A stretch of 64,000 bases of DNA, taken from assembly GCA_027405735.1 (NCBI GenBank), contig JAPEHQ010000002.1, positions 2,926,501-2,990,500 on the forward strand, read 5' to 3'. The notes below the pieces were generated by a model. It had not been told where the DNA came from, searched no databases, and worked only from the letters and a program-made list of their open reading frames with translations. How positions within the stretch are numbered: position 1 is the first letter of the stretch; each line of letters begins with the position of its first letter. A program made the translations under genes and the position numbers. Positions 47,051 to 61,206 of this stretch are shown one piece after another. This DNA comes from Mucor racemosus (taxonomy: Eukaryota; Mucoromycota; Mucoromycetes; Mucorales; Mucoraceae).

Positions 47051-47094
47051 TTTTTCGATTTGAGATAAAGCCAAAAGAACAGAAAGCTGCGTCG

Positions 47095-47102
47095 TATTTA
47101 TA
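47095..47102 (-). promoter_or_regulatory. TATA box of the secreted-protein gene
   Basis: TATAAATA on the minus strand, about 45 bp upstream of the ATG at 47050. Confidence 0.55.
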
Positions 47103-47319
47103 TCGCCTTGCTAGCATGAAAGACATATCGACTTTTTTCTTTCTTTTCCTTTTTGAAAGCTTTTTTCTGTTATGGCACGTTACGCAACTGATTAAGAGGC
47201 ATGTTCTTTCTAAAATCCTTATAGTAACTGTACCCCTACTTTTTTCTTTCTCTGTTACTGTGTGTGTACAGTTCATTCGTGTTGCATAAGATAATAAATC
47301 GACGAAATGTGTGACAAAC

Positions 47320-47421
47320 TCTCACAAAAAAGGTGAATTGAACCTTTTTCGGATAAATTTAATACAAAAAAGGCGAATTTAACATAAAAAAGGCGAATTA
47401 AACCTTTTTCGAATAAATTGA
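47320..47421. repeat. Degenerate short tandem repeat with GAACCTTTTTCG words
   Basis: AAAAAAGGTGAATT, AAAAAAGGCGAATT and AACCTTTTTCG-ATAAATT alternate in three imperfect units. Origin unknown; possibly remnants of transposon ends. Confidence 0.45.
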
Positions 47422-48589
47422 AGGAATCGTTGCGGGGGTAAAATTGTTGAGCTATTTTTGATCAGATTTATGCAATTGAGCGGCTGAAAGTTTTATTAAA
47501 GTTAAGCTAAGATTTGACCTGTTCAATGATATATTGCAACTGCAAAATTGGATTATTATTACTATTATATTTAGAGCAGACAAAGAAAAAAAGAAAATTA
47601 TGAATGTAAAATTTGGCTAGTTATATTAAACTTGTTTATTATTGTTATGCTGTTTTTGGTTGTCTATGGCTTTCATTTCACCACAGAACCCAAAAGAAAA
47701 AAGATGGATTTAAGAACATTTTTTATTTCTTTTGTTTGTTACATTCACAGTTTTTTCGTTGATCTAAGAACTGATCTTGGCTTCTTGGTTCATCAAATTC
47801 AGGAGGATAATACAACCCAAAGAACTTTTTTATTCTCCAATAATAGGGCAAGAGCGGCCTGGGCATTGTCAGATGAATGATGTCCTTTGTAGTGCCATCT
47901 TCATAGTTTATTCGAAGGATAAATGGCATGGCTTTGGATACGTTGTTTCGGATGAAAATTTGGATAAGGTAGAAATGGTTCGGATAAAGTAGTAGGTTAT
48001 CTTTTAATTATTTATTTATAAAGCAATATAGAAAAAAAAAATTAGTGTGTTGCACTATAATAAGACAATCTGTCACACTCATTCGTATGAATAATTGTCT
48101 GAACACTGGTATGCGCATAATCAGAGCATTTACCTAAAAGTGTATCAAAATCTGGTCGAGATAGATACCTAAACCCATTACTCCTCCCCATTATCGGCCT
48201 TTCCTTTTTTTCTTCCTCTTCGAACCTTTTTCTTCTCAAAATCGCAATCATTGTCGTACTTGTGTTAATTATATTATTCATCACATGTATTTGTTAAGAT
48301 GAGTCGTATGGAACGTCCTGATCGTGTAGTATGAGATAGATCTACCCGGAGAATGTTCTGTCTTACTTAACTCGCAAGCCCCACACATTACCAAGCACTA
48401 CGATACCAAAATTGGATATTTTCTTTCCCATCAATACAAAGCATATCTCAGAGGTTGCAAAAAGAAAATCATGTCCATCATAGATAAGCGATATTAATAC
48501 ATACATGTGAGCATTTACATTCTATATTCCTTGATTGCTTTTTGAGTGAGTCTATAAAAAATGCATTCATTTTATAAAACTATCGTACA
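47422..48589. other. Spacer with one doubtful small ORF
   Basis: A minus-strand frame at 47723-47929 (68 aa, starting MPFILRINYEDGTTKDI, with PRPLLPYYWRIKKFFGLYYP) has protein-like composition but no recognised family or promoter. It may be a small gene or relic. Nothing else recognised. Confidence 0.35.
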
Positions 48590-49014
48590 TCTTATTTTGT
48601 TCTGTAATATTCTGTAGTTGACGAGTCATAGGCTTATTGTAACGCCTTTTATATATTCATCTTGCAAAAGCTACATTCTATAAGTTAAAATAAATTGTGA
48701 TACTTTCTTTGTAGGCACCTACTCAATTCAAATTCAAAAAATTCAAATTCCATAGCTTGCTATCTTCAGAACCGAAGCGCGCCCTTTTTTTATATAACTG
48801 ACTTCATATTAAACACTTTTTATGGTATACCTTGGATACTGCTAAATATACATAAATTAACCGCATTATACTATATATCCCTAAATTTATTCTATATCTC
48901 ACGAAAGACTCAAAAACGTGTAAAATTCACAACTTTTTCTCGAAAACTGGGTCTCACTTTTCATCTTTGCTCTACTTTTTTTTCACTAAATAACATGAGA
49001 AAAAATTATATGCC
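48590..49014 (+). repeat. Dispersed repeat family D, fragment
   Basis: Follows 11430-11885 (TAGTTGACGAG.CATAG and ACTGGGTCTCACTTTTCATC blocks). It stops where repeat copy B begins. Confidence 0.6.
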
Positions 49015-49159
49015 AATGTAAATTAACATAATTGAATTGTTTCAAGTGTTTTGAACTGAATACGCCTGTATCTCATTAGTAAGACAATTTTGTTGAATTA
49101 GAGTAACTCACATCTGCTTTAAACCGTTCAAATTATCTTCGATATTAATTATATTATGA

Positions 49160-49630
49160 CTGAGAGAATGAGTTCTCCAACTGTGTTATAATAAAAACAA
49201 GATATCGTTTATCTAGATATAAAAGTATGGCCTTTTATATTGATTTGATATTGAGATCCTGAGATGTAATTTAAGGCAATATTAAACTATTATTAGGTCT
49301 GTTTAATAATAATCTATGGATTGAAATGAATCGATCATAATTTAACCGTGTTTGCAGAGCTTGTGAGTTGCCTTGTTTCAATGCTGCGCTAAATGTGTTT
49401 CGATGTTGATTTGATAGCTACTAGGTTGATTAACCGCTGGGATGAAATAATATGGTGTTATAATGGAGGTCCAAGCGTTCTTGGTAATTGCTGGATAAAC
49501 TTAGTACGCTAGGAGTTGTTTCTTATATCCGATATCAAGACCTTGCACTTCCATACCTGTCGTTGTCAATAGATTGTAAGATGCATTGATACTGTAGAAG
49601 GTGATAACATATGGTACTTTGTGGCATAAA
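49160..49630 (-). repeat. LTR-like repeat, copy 4
   Basis: Reverse-oriented match to 23775-24250, including the CAAGATATCGTTTAT block. Confidence 0.5.
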
Positions 49631-50249
49631 ACAGTATATGATTCATATTTTTGTCAATGGTCACTCTTCCAAAAAAAAAAAAAAGCCGAACAATCTCCGG
49701 AAGCGGCCATCTAATGATATTCCCAAGCTTTAAATTTCTAGAAAAAATCATCGGACAGCCCGGACGCGGTTGTTTAAATACTCCAAGCAGCTATAAGATG
49801 TAGGTATCGAAATTTCATACAAAAATTAAGGTTCGACTGTATTGCTATTAATTATTCAAAGGTTTATTTTAAGTAAAACATAAATACAGCCTACAACATT
49901 ATTAGACTAATAACGGATTTAACTTGAAAAGTATAAGATAATACAACCGGATTCAAAGAAAGTCCATAAAATTACAAATTTAAAGGATTTATATATAAAA
50001 GCACTACGGCCGACCTGTGGCGTGCTGCACAAGATGATTTCGTTATGCCCAGGTGGGCTGCACACTATAGCCTGAGCTGTTGTGCCCCCTGAACATGGTT
50101 AAAAATATAACAATATGCACATGGGCACAACAAAAGAAACTGCACACGAGCACAACGCTAACCCTGTATGTGCAGAATTATAAATTCTGTCCGTGTGCAT
50201 AACATTAATCCCATGTGCGCATAATAGTAGAATTGCCCATAAACATGTC

Positions 50250-50921
50250 TGCAATAAAATTGAAATAATTTTATAAAAATGAAAAATAAAATAAAAAAAT
50301 AAAAGCGTTGATAAAAACAGTTATAGTCTTTCCGTCTTTCCACGGTTTTATTGTGATTAAAAGAAATCTGAAGAAAAAGAATGATATCTTCATAAAGTAT
50401 GCTATATTTATAGGAATTGTAAAATAGTGGATGTTTGTGTGTTGATGCCTATTTTACAGGTGTTCAATCATAATGTCTTTTGTTGACATTCTTTTATAAG
50501 ATACTTGGTTGAGATGTTGATACTTTGTTTGATATGATAAAATATCATTAGATGGATGTTGATCTTTCAACATTCCAGTTATAATTTAAAATGCAACTGA
50601 GCTTATTTTTATGGGATGTGATTCCTTATCTACAGTAGAATTACTACAACTGCGATTTTATGAGCAGGAGTTTTGGAATATATTATTAATGCAAAATCAG
50701 TACAGCTTTATATCATAGGTGTCGTGTTGTAGAAGGTTGTATTTTGATCAGGAATACTTCCTTTTACAGGCACCAGCAATATAGAGTTTCCTCGTTATGC
50801 TTATTGGGCTCTGATTGGAACTCAGTCCTTATGGAGCGAGATTCAGGTATGAATCGAGATCAGTTATTTTTCTGAAATGACAATGGCAACTTTGGTCTAT
50901 AAAAGGTGTCATTTCACTGCA
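50250..50921. mobile_element. 672-bp TGCA-ended MITE carrying an exon-like segment (in copy B)
   Basis: Same length, ends, ATGTC duplication (50245-50249 and 50922-50926) and position as the element at 21173. The 77-nt exon-like segment is at 50770-50846 and is unchanged, with GTATGAAT as its donor. Confidence 0.7.
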
Positions 50922-51599
50922 ATGTCATTATCCCTATTTGTGCATAATAGTGATAAAATCTGACCATGAGCATTATGAGCTGATCGTATGGACACAAATT
51001 GGTTTGTACATGGTGAGCATCGTGCCGTTCTCAAAATTCCATTGCATTTTTTTACTGGAATGGATTTTTAAATCACACTTGTTTTATTAATATAAATTAT
51101 AGACAATACAACAATTCAATACGTTGTTGATGTAGAGCAATACATGCAAGAACTAATATATTTACGATTATCATCATTTGTAAATATGTTTATAGCTATA
51201 ATGTTTACAGCAACGATAGTTTTTGTTCGAGCATACGCTTAAATGACATTTACTGTTCACATTTATATGCAAGCCAAATCTAAGATTATACATGTTACTT
51301 TATCACACATAAAATTTAAACAAATTAACCTTATTTAAACTTACTACTTTAGTTTACGATTGTCAGCTATAAAAAGATTTGTTTTCAAGTATACAGTAGC
51401 TACAATCGAAATTATGGTTATTAGGAAAAACATTAGATTATTCTTTTTTATTTATTTTTTCTATATCATTTGGAATTTTACCACTTTTCTAAAACATTTC
51501 GTGGGTTTGTAGCCAGTTCTAGCTTTTCATTGAGTAGATATAAATATTATTGCCTTCGATTTGATCTGGTAATCAAGAAATACGTCCAAAAATACAGTA

Positions 51600-52822
51600 G
51601 TAAATAATGATATTTGATCTTAGAATGCATTTAACTGAAAATATCAGTCGTCTCTAATATAGACGGCTATCTATATTAAAAACATTAGCCCCTTATGTTA
51701 GCGTGCGTATTCAGATAATAAAAGAAAAGAATATCAGCTTGATGGTCTTATATACCTTATCAAATGGTGAATATATCCTTGGAATATGAAAACAAAAAGA
51801 GAGAAACAGCACACGTATAAAAGGATTTTCAAGGCTTTACATTATTATTTAGCGCATTTAAAACCCTGCTAAATTGCACATTTCAGCCAATGTAAAAGCA
51901 GCATTACAGCGCCTGAACTATAAACTAATAAGCAAAATAGGCAATATCTGTTACTATTATATATAATAGAAACATAAAATTTTCTACTAGAAAAACCGTC
52001 TGTTATATCATACATTCATTAAAAAAATTGCAAAAACGAACCTATAGAGCGACGTCGTAATTGAGCATAGCAAGATTGAGCGGCTAAGTCTCTTATATTA
52101 TGGTATATCTAAGTTTTAAGTAAAAAAGCTTCTTTTTTTTTTTACTTTTCTTATATTTAACCATGTACGGTCTGAAAATTCAGACTTTATAGCGGACATT
52201 TTCGGAACTCATTTTATCCTTACCATCACTCATGATTTTGATAAAAAAAAGAAAAATCAAATTTTGATACCAAAATCAACGTTTAAATATACTACAATGT
52301 GAGAGAAAATTGTAGCCATGACTAATACACATTTTATAAAAGCTTAATATTAAATATTAAGTAATGAAACTTTGTACTTTTTCCCGAAAAACGGTTTTTT
52401 GGTTAAAGGATTTTCATGTAATATTTTGCAATAGAAATGTTTGTTATTTTTTATTGAGCAAATAGAGCGCTAAATTCTGTATATGTGTATATTTTTTATT
52501 TTTATAATTGGTAGTATAGTTAACTCTAGATTTGCAAAATCAGAAAAAAAAATTAAAAAATGTCAAAATTGATGATCTGGACAAAAATAATTTTTTAAAT
52601 TAATATTCCGCTCATAAGCCTTGTAAGTCTTAAAAATAAGAGATTTTATAATACTGGAGAACTTTTTCAAGAATTTACGATGCTGTACTCATTTGATTCA
52701 AGCTTATTACTATGAACCTTTATACAACATGTTAATATTGTGTGGTAGTTTATTTGATGATAATATAATCTTACTTTATAATTAATGCGCTAAAGGTGAT
52801 TTACATTAAGTTTTAGTCTTAC
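51600..52822 (+). repeat. Left inverted arm of copy B
   Basis: About 1.2 kb, repeated in reverse complement at 55400-56625. Confidence 0.85.
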
Positions 52823-53030
52823 CTCCCCAATATCATAATCATAAACATGGCCATCATCATTGGAATCTATTGCCGTCTTTTCCTCTCTTTGTCCCAAGCC
52901 AATTTATTCAATGCGTTACCAGAATCAACTTAAGTACTTAAAAAATGGTTCCTTGGTATTTGCATTCAAATTTCATGAATTAATTTGACTGGTCTCATCT
53001 ACAGTAGTATCAAACGTATCATCAGCCTGC
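52823..53030 (-). pseudogene. Decayed exon of dynein intermediate chain (copy B)
   Basis: On the minus strand it preserves ADDTFDTTVDETSQ, a KTAI block and DGHVYDYDIGE before a GTAAGAC donor, with stops and frameshifts. Orientation is opposite to copy A. Confidence 0.55.
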
Positions 53031-53035
53031 CTTAT

Positions 53036-54246
53036 TATGATAAATATCAATTTAAAATCAAAAACATCCCATTGTCATTGTTATAAGCTACGAAAAGCTT
53101 AATTTTTAATAATACAGCAATTAAATAAAAAAAGAAGATGATATTAATAGCATATGGTGAGGATTATTTAGTATCTAAGTAAGTTTGATAAAGTATGCTT
53201 TTAAGCCCTTTTAAAAATCCTGAGACAAACACAACATCTTAGCACTGTAATTTTTATCCATCAAAATGTTGCAATTTTTACTACTACACAATGAATGCAA
53301 TCTTGACCTCGATGAACACTGGGTATTGGGTATCAGTTTTTTACCAGTTGTATTTTCTCTGATCCATTAATATTCAGTCATATTGTAAAAAAAAAAGAAT
53401 AAATGCTTCAAGGATTTTCTGCATATCAAATTATGCGATTTTGTAGCAATGATTGCACTTAACTATGCTTTTTAAACCTATTGATGTTAATCAGAATAAT
53501 TAGTATTTTCATTCGCAAGTAAGCTCTGCTTTATATATTTATATTCACCTATTCAATAAATGGCATTGCATTTATTATCCGTTATACCAATCAAGCAACA
53601 TTATCTTGATCCAATACATTCAATAATTAAATGCCAAAATTACACATGAACACCAGGTATTGCCACAAAAAATCTCATACAGGTCGACGAAGCATCACAA
53701 TTTGGGTCATTTTTTTTGTGTTCATAGATCTGCGCTCTCTCGCACATTTATAGATCTCTGTATGAATTACTATATCTCTATCTGTTCGATTTAACTGAAA
53801 TACATTGAACGCCAACATCGTACTTGGTAAAACGCCTTACTTTATTGCGAGTCAACACAACTAATTTGTTGCTAATTTAGCATCAGAAGTTGAATCAGAT
53901 AAATTTGAGATTAGACTCCCCCTTTTAATAGTTTTGCATACCATGAGCTAATAGTGGCCCGTTATTGTAGATATGATAATCAAGGATGGCGAATTAACTC
54001 TAATGGACGAACAAGACAATTAGCAGTATAAACGAAATATTAAAAGCAAATATAGCAATTGAATGAGCAAGAGATGTTAAAACATGTAAATTAACATAAT
54101 TGTATTGTTTCAAGCGTGTGCTGAGCTAAGATACTATTTCCCCACATAAGAAATTAAATGTTATCTCACATAAAACCATGCTCTAATATTCAAATAAAGA
54201 TAATATAAATTTAACAGTAAATACAGAAAGTATTAGTAATTTAACA
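53036..54246. repeat. About 1.2-kb insert in the copy B centre
   Basis: Absent from copy A, where the dynein relic directly follows the sequence found here at 54247 (both read on the minus strand of B). 53045-53330 matches 15955-16230 in reverse. Ends are not clearly defined; no coding capacity seen. Confidence 0.5.
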
Positions 54247-54892
54247 TATAATAAAATAGACCGAATCATAAACAAAGCAAATTGATTCATAAAATAAACT
54301 GAAGAAACAGATAGACCAAAGTAAGGATTGCTCTATGCGGATCATTAACAAATATGCCAAAAACAGGCATTAAAAGACCGCCTTGATTATGTAAATCAAG
54401 AAGCTCAATATAAACTTTAAATTCACAAACAAACTAATTCATGTACCAAAAAGAATAAACATCTGGATATTGCATGAAGACAATGGAATCATGCTTCTAT
54501 CATTTAATAAGTAGCATGATGATAGATGTATGGAATGCAGCATTGTCTGATTTGCATGTTAAACATCACGGTTTGACAGACATCCTAAGTCGGTAATTCG
54601 GTTATTCCTAATTCTGATAGATCACTGACAGTTACGGTGTAACTCCCAGATATAACAAAATCACAACTAATATAAATAGAGTAGAAATATAGACCTATTG
54701 CACATCATCCATTTTTTGAATAAAGAAGGATTTAAACTGTATCTTTTTCAAAGCTTTTTATTTTACATTTTACTGCAAAGCATTTTTAACCGAATACGCC
54801 TGTACGTCATTAGTAAGACAATTTTGTTGAATTAGAGTAACTCACATCTGCTTTAAACCGTTCAAATTATCTTTGTTATTAATTGTATTATG

Positions 54893-55378
54893 ACTGAGAG
54901 AATGAGTAATGAATCGGTTTTTCAACTGTATAATAAAAACAAGATATCGTTTATTTAGATATAAAAGTATGGCCTTTTGTATTGATTTAATATTGAGATC
55001 ATCCTGAGATGTAATTTAACGCACTATTGAACCATTAGATCTATTTGATAATAATCTATGGATTGAAATGGATCAATCATAATCTAACCTTTCTTGCAGA
55101 GCTTGTGAGTTGTCTTGTTTCAATGCTGCGCTAAATGTGCTTCGATGTTGATTTGATAGCTACTTGATTGATTAACCGCTGGGATGAAATAATATGGTGT
55201 TATAATGGAGGTCCAAGCGTTCTTGGTAATTACTCGATTAAACTTGGTACTCTAAGAGTTTCTTATATCCTATATCCAGACATTGCACTTCAATACATGT
55301 CGTAGCCAATAGATTGTAAGTAAGATGTATTGATACTGTAGAAGGTGGTGATAAAGTTTGGCACTAGGTGGAATACAA
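54893..55378 (-). repeat. LTR-like repeat, copy 5
   Basis: Reverse-oriented match to 23775-24250, inside the inverted centre of copy B. Confidence 0.5.
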
Positions 55379-55399
55379 CAATTTTTATGATGATGTTGT

Positions 55400-56625
55400 T
55401 GGAGGGTAAGACTAAAACTTAATGTAAATCACCTTTAGCGCATTAATTATAAAGTAAGATTATATTATCATCAAATAAACTACCACACAATATTAACATG
55501 TTGTATAAAGGTTCATAGTAATAAGCTTGAATCAAATGAGTACAGCATCGTAAATTCTTGAAAAAGTTCTCCAGTATTATAAAATCTCTTATTTTTAAGA
55601 CTTACAAGGCTTATGAGCGGAATATTAATTTAAAAAATTATTTTTGTCCAGATCATCAATTTTGACATTTTTTAATTTTTTTTTCTGATTTTGCAAATCT
55701 AGAGTTAACTATACTACCAATTATAAAAATAAAAAATATACACATATACAGAATTTAGCGCTCTATTTGCTCAATAAAAAATAACAAACATTTCTATTGC
55801 AAAATATTACATGAAAATCCTTTAACCAAAAAACCGTTTTTCGGGAAAAAGTACAAAGTTTCATTACTTAATATTTAATATTAAGCTTTTATAAAATGTG
55901 TATTAGTCATGGCTACAATTTTCTCTCACATTGTAGTATATTTAAACGTTGATTTTGGTATCAAAATTTGATTTTTCTTTTTTTTTATCAAAATCATGAG
56001 TGATGGTAAGGATAAAATGAGTTCCGAAAATGTCCGCTATAAAGTCTGAATTTTCAGACCGTACATGGTTAAATATAAGAAAAGTAAAAAAAAAAAGAAG
56101 CTTTTTTACTTAAAACTTAGATATACCATAATATAAGAGACTTAGCCGCTCAATCTTGCTATGCTCAATTACGACGTCGCTCTATAGGTTCGTTTTTGCA
56201 ATTTTTTTAATGAATGTATGATATAACAGACGGTTTTTCTAGTAGAAAATTTTATGTTTCTATTATATATAATAGTAACAGATATTGCCTATTTTGCTTA
56301 TTAGTTTATAGTTCAGGCGCTGTAATGCTGCTTTTACATTGGCTGAAATGTGCAATTTAGCAGGGTTTTAAATGCGCTAAATAATAATGTAAAGCCTTGA
56401 AAATCCTTTTATACGTGTGCTGTTTCTCTCTTTTTGTTTTCATATTCCAAGGATATATTCACCATTTGATAAGGTATATAAGACCATCAAGCTGATATTC
56501 TTTTCTTTTATCCGAATAACGCATGTTAACATAAGGGGCTAATGTTTTTAATATAGATAGCCGTCTTTATTAGAGACTGACATTTTTATTTAACTGCATT
56601 CTAAGATCAAATATCATTATTTACT
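55400..56625 (-). repeat. Right inverted arm of copy B
   Basis: Reverse complement of 51600-52822, ending at TTATTTACTA. Confidence 0.85.
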
Positions 56626-57014
56626 ATAAGGGGTAATTTTTATATGCTTGAACCTTATTTATATATATTATTGATAGTCCTTCTTCAATATAGAGGATTA
56701 GTTGACTAAATTGATATTTTTATTTATTACTATTATTAATTTGGATAAAATACGGTTTTGATACACTGTATATTATGTCATTTGTGTAATTGATTGCATC
56801 GCGATCGAGGGTGCTATCATCTACATGACATGTATGGTTCAAAAAGGTATTTCAAATTTTTAGCATGCGTTTGTTATTGTGTTCAATTGAAGCGTTTGTT
56901 TATTATTGTTGTTCACATTTCAAGTGGCATCATATTTTATGAGTAACGCTTGCAAATTAAGTTGTTCTATTATTATTATCAAGCGTTTTTAGTATGTAAT
57001 CCCACTGCACACTG
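56626..57014 (-). mobile_element. Truncated TGCA-ended MITE
   Basis: Matches the left half of the 725-bp element at 14238 in reverse (GTATGTAAT.CCACTGCA end). The other end is missing, joined directly to the arm of copy B. Confidence 0.6.
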
Positions 57015-58525
57015 CACTGATAAACGCACCAAATTTCGACGAATATGAACTCAAACGAGCTCCTGTTGCAATAGTAAATAGTAAATACATCTAGGGTTTA
57101 TCCGCAGAACTGTAAAGTCTTAGCCTCCTCGAGTTGCTGCCATGGGAATGGGAAAGTGGAGACACCCACCTTTTTCACCTATTCTGTATGATGGGCTGTT
57201 TTAGATATTTTTTGAACATTTTTATGAAATCAAATAATGGTTCAAAATTGAATTTTTTGGTTGTCCTTAATGTATAGTAAATAATTAAATAACATATCTT
57301 GATTTCATTAGATAACAGCTGTTTCTGAAGGAGTTTAGTTCAAGTTTCAAAAAGAAACTCTTTTCCTCTGCTTAGAAAAAATAAACAACTGTGCTTTGTG
57401 GCATGCCAAATCATTTCAAAATAAAAATAGCGTTAAATCAGCCAGGGTCAGCATATTTGGCAATGAAAACCACCGAAAATGATAAGTAAACGAGCTCTTT
57501 ATGTATAATATAATCAAAGTTGTATACAATGCACTACGTTCTACATTTATTTTCAAAGAACCGTCGGATTTCAAGTATTGATTTAAATAATTATGAACAA
57601 ATAAATACCAGAAAACCTTAAATTTTGTTTCTTGAATGAGTTGCTTTATTAGATGGTTAGCAGTTAATGATAAAACAAATCATTAAATAGTGCTATCCAT
57701 TGGAAACTTTTAAAATCTCGAAAAAATATAGATTTTTGATGGGGTTATTCATAAAACAAGAATCCAAGATATATTGTTGGTCAAAATACAAAAGTCAATG
57801 TCAAAAAATGGTATGAGGTTTGCTGTCAAATTTCAAAATCATTCTTGCTTGAGTATTTTCTAAACCATTATTGTTGATATAACAAATTCGAAAATGCATC
57901 CTATCGCTGGTATATAACTGATACTTTAATCAGCCGTTCGTTTGTATATTTACATGATATAAAGCTTATCAATTGACCATATACACTTTATGAAGGATTT
58001 TTTTCGCATTTATTCTTATTTCTGGCAGGTTATTTTATACGGTGAATTTTACAAGGCGAGTTTTTACTCATTATTTGGCGAGTAGTTTACTATATATTGG
58101 AGTTGTAATACGTTGAAAATTATTTGTATTATATGAATTTCTTTATAAAATCCTTTTCAAAACTGTAACATTTTCAAATCAGGAACTCCAAGTATGGGGT
58201 ATAATAGTGCCACCTTTGAATGAATCGGGGGTCGAAACCATTGTTGATGGATTTTGGTCGAAAAACAACCAGAAAAGCACCACCTTTGCAAAAGTAAAAT
58301 ACCAACGATGAATGTAATTTTTTCAACAATATACTCAATTAACTTCAAAACTAATTCATCAGCTGCTTCAATAGTGAAAATTACTTGAGTTTGCGGATGT
58401 TTTGTTGAATCAAATCTACTACGTATCCTAAGCCACTGCATTTACTCAAATTAACCCTAATGTTTGATTCGATTTAAATAAAATATTTTCTTTTTAATCT
58501 ACTACAATATATAAACCAAGTAAAG
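57015..58525. other. Spacer with an old dispersed repeat
   Basis: 57035-57400 matches 3525-3900. A 94-codon minus-strand frame at 58157 is not convincingly protein-like. Nothing else recognised. Confidence 0.45.
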
Positions 58526-59449
58526 ATGACTAGATATACAAAGATGGGAGGCAAGAAGACTTTTGAAAAGTCTGATGGAGGCTTCACTGTTACACCTTTA
58601 TTACCTCGTAGTCAACAAGATGGTGGTGGAAACTTCAACAATGGCGGTTCAAGAGGTGGTTTCCGTGGAGGAAGAGGAGGTGGCCGAGGAAGAGGCGGTG
58701 GATTTGGAGGAGGAGATAGAGGTGGATTCAGAGGTGGTCGTGGCGGATTCCGTGGTGGAAGAGGCGGAGGAGGAGATCGTGGTGGATTCAAAAGAGGAAG
58801 AAATGATGATTTCGGTATGTTTTATTTCAATTTGAAGATTGTTGCATAATTTTGACATATTTATATTGCATATATAGAAGGAGGAGTGAATAAAAGAAGA
58901 ATGGGAGATGTTTGTTTTGCTTGTAGAAAGCCTGGTCATGCAGTGAATCGTTGTCCCGAGAATAAAGAACATGCCAACATTTGCTATAATTGTGGTACTA
59001 CTGAACATAGTTTAAAGGAGTGCAAACGTCCCAGAAAAGGCAGTAAGTGATTTTGCTGATTATATTTGTAAATGAAATGTAATTTATTGATTCTTTTATT
59101 AGATGAACTCCCTTATGCTAAATGTTACGTTTGTAATCAAGAAGGTCATTTATCCGGCCAATGTCCCAAAAACGAAAGAGGTTTATATCCAAATGGCGGC
59201 AGTTGTGCTATCTGCCAACAAGTAGATCATTATGCCAAAGATTGCCCAGTTACAAAAGAACAGGCAGGTACCACAGCTGTTGGTATGATCAATTTAGACC
59301 AAGGCGCAGATGACGATGATTATCACATTTTTGCTGAGGAAAAGCAAAAGATTGCAGATGAACAAAAGAAGGAAAAAATGATCAAAAAGCAACTTGCTCA
59401 AACTGCACCCAGTGCATTACCTCAAAAGAAGAAAGTAGTTAAATTTTAA
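58526..59449 (+). CDS. ZCCHC9-like: ZCCHC9-like CCHC zinc-knuckle protein with N-terminal RGG region
   Basis: Three exons (58526-58814, 58878-59042, 59103-59449) encode 266 aa. Residues about 40-95 are an RGG/FRGG-rich tract typical of RNA-binding proteins. Four CCHC knuckles follow: CFACRKPGHAVNRC, CYNCGTTEHSLKEC, CYVCNQEGHLSGQC and CAICQQVDHYAKDC. The linker with ELPYAKCYVC and RGLYPNGGSC is the ZCCHC9 signature. The Lys-rich tail suggests nuclear or nucleolar location. Relatives bind RNA and are linked to rRNA processing and exosome co-factors. The RGG extension is unusual for the family as I know it. Its stop lies 34 bp from the convergent RVB1 stop. Confidence 0.85.
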
Positions 59450-59483
59450 AATGATTTGAATTTTTATTTTGTACAGTAGTTAA

Positions 59484-60948
<1,465 letters not shown>

Positions 60949-61136
60949 TTTTTATTTTGATTGCAATGAAAGATGTAAAGGATAGGTAAATACGTATTAA
61001 GGTTTCAGGCTATCACCAAAAGAAAAATTTTCAAAATCATCATGACGAATGTGACGGTTTGGTTCTATTTTAAGTGATTCTTGTGATATCATGGTTATGC
61101 AACTGAAATGAAGCAATGCATGAAATTTACCAAATG

Positions 61137-61144
61137 TATAAAAA
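61137..61144 (+). promoter_or_regulatory. TATA box of the reticulon gene
   Basis: TATAAAAA, 63-70 bp upstream of the ATG at 61207. Confidence 0.55.
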
Positions 61145-61206
61145 GAGAGGAATGAAATCCAACATTTACAGTCGATATTCTTTTCAATTAACTCATATAT
61201 TTAATC

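Larger units (their letters stand above)
49015..56625 (+). repeat. Large dispersed repeat, copy B
   Basis: 49450-52822 is nearly identical to 20010-23745. Inverted arms (51600-52822 and 55400-56625) flank a 2.6-kb centre. The centre contains the dynein-exon relic, a 1.2-kb insert (about 53036-54246), a shared 650-bp block and an LTR-like repeat, all in the opposite orientation to copy A. No intact gene seen in the whole segment. Confidence 0.8.

Noticed and set aside
48310..48420. Possible tRNA
   Set aside because: No consistent A and B boxes and no foldable cloverleaf.
58157..58441. 94-codon minus-strand ORF upstream of the ZCCHC9-like gene
   Set aside because: No recognised motif and no supporting promoter; possibly chance or an old relic.
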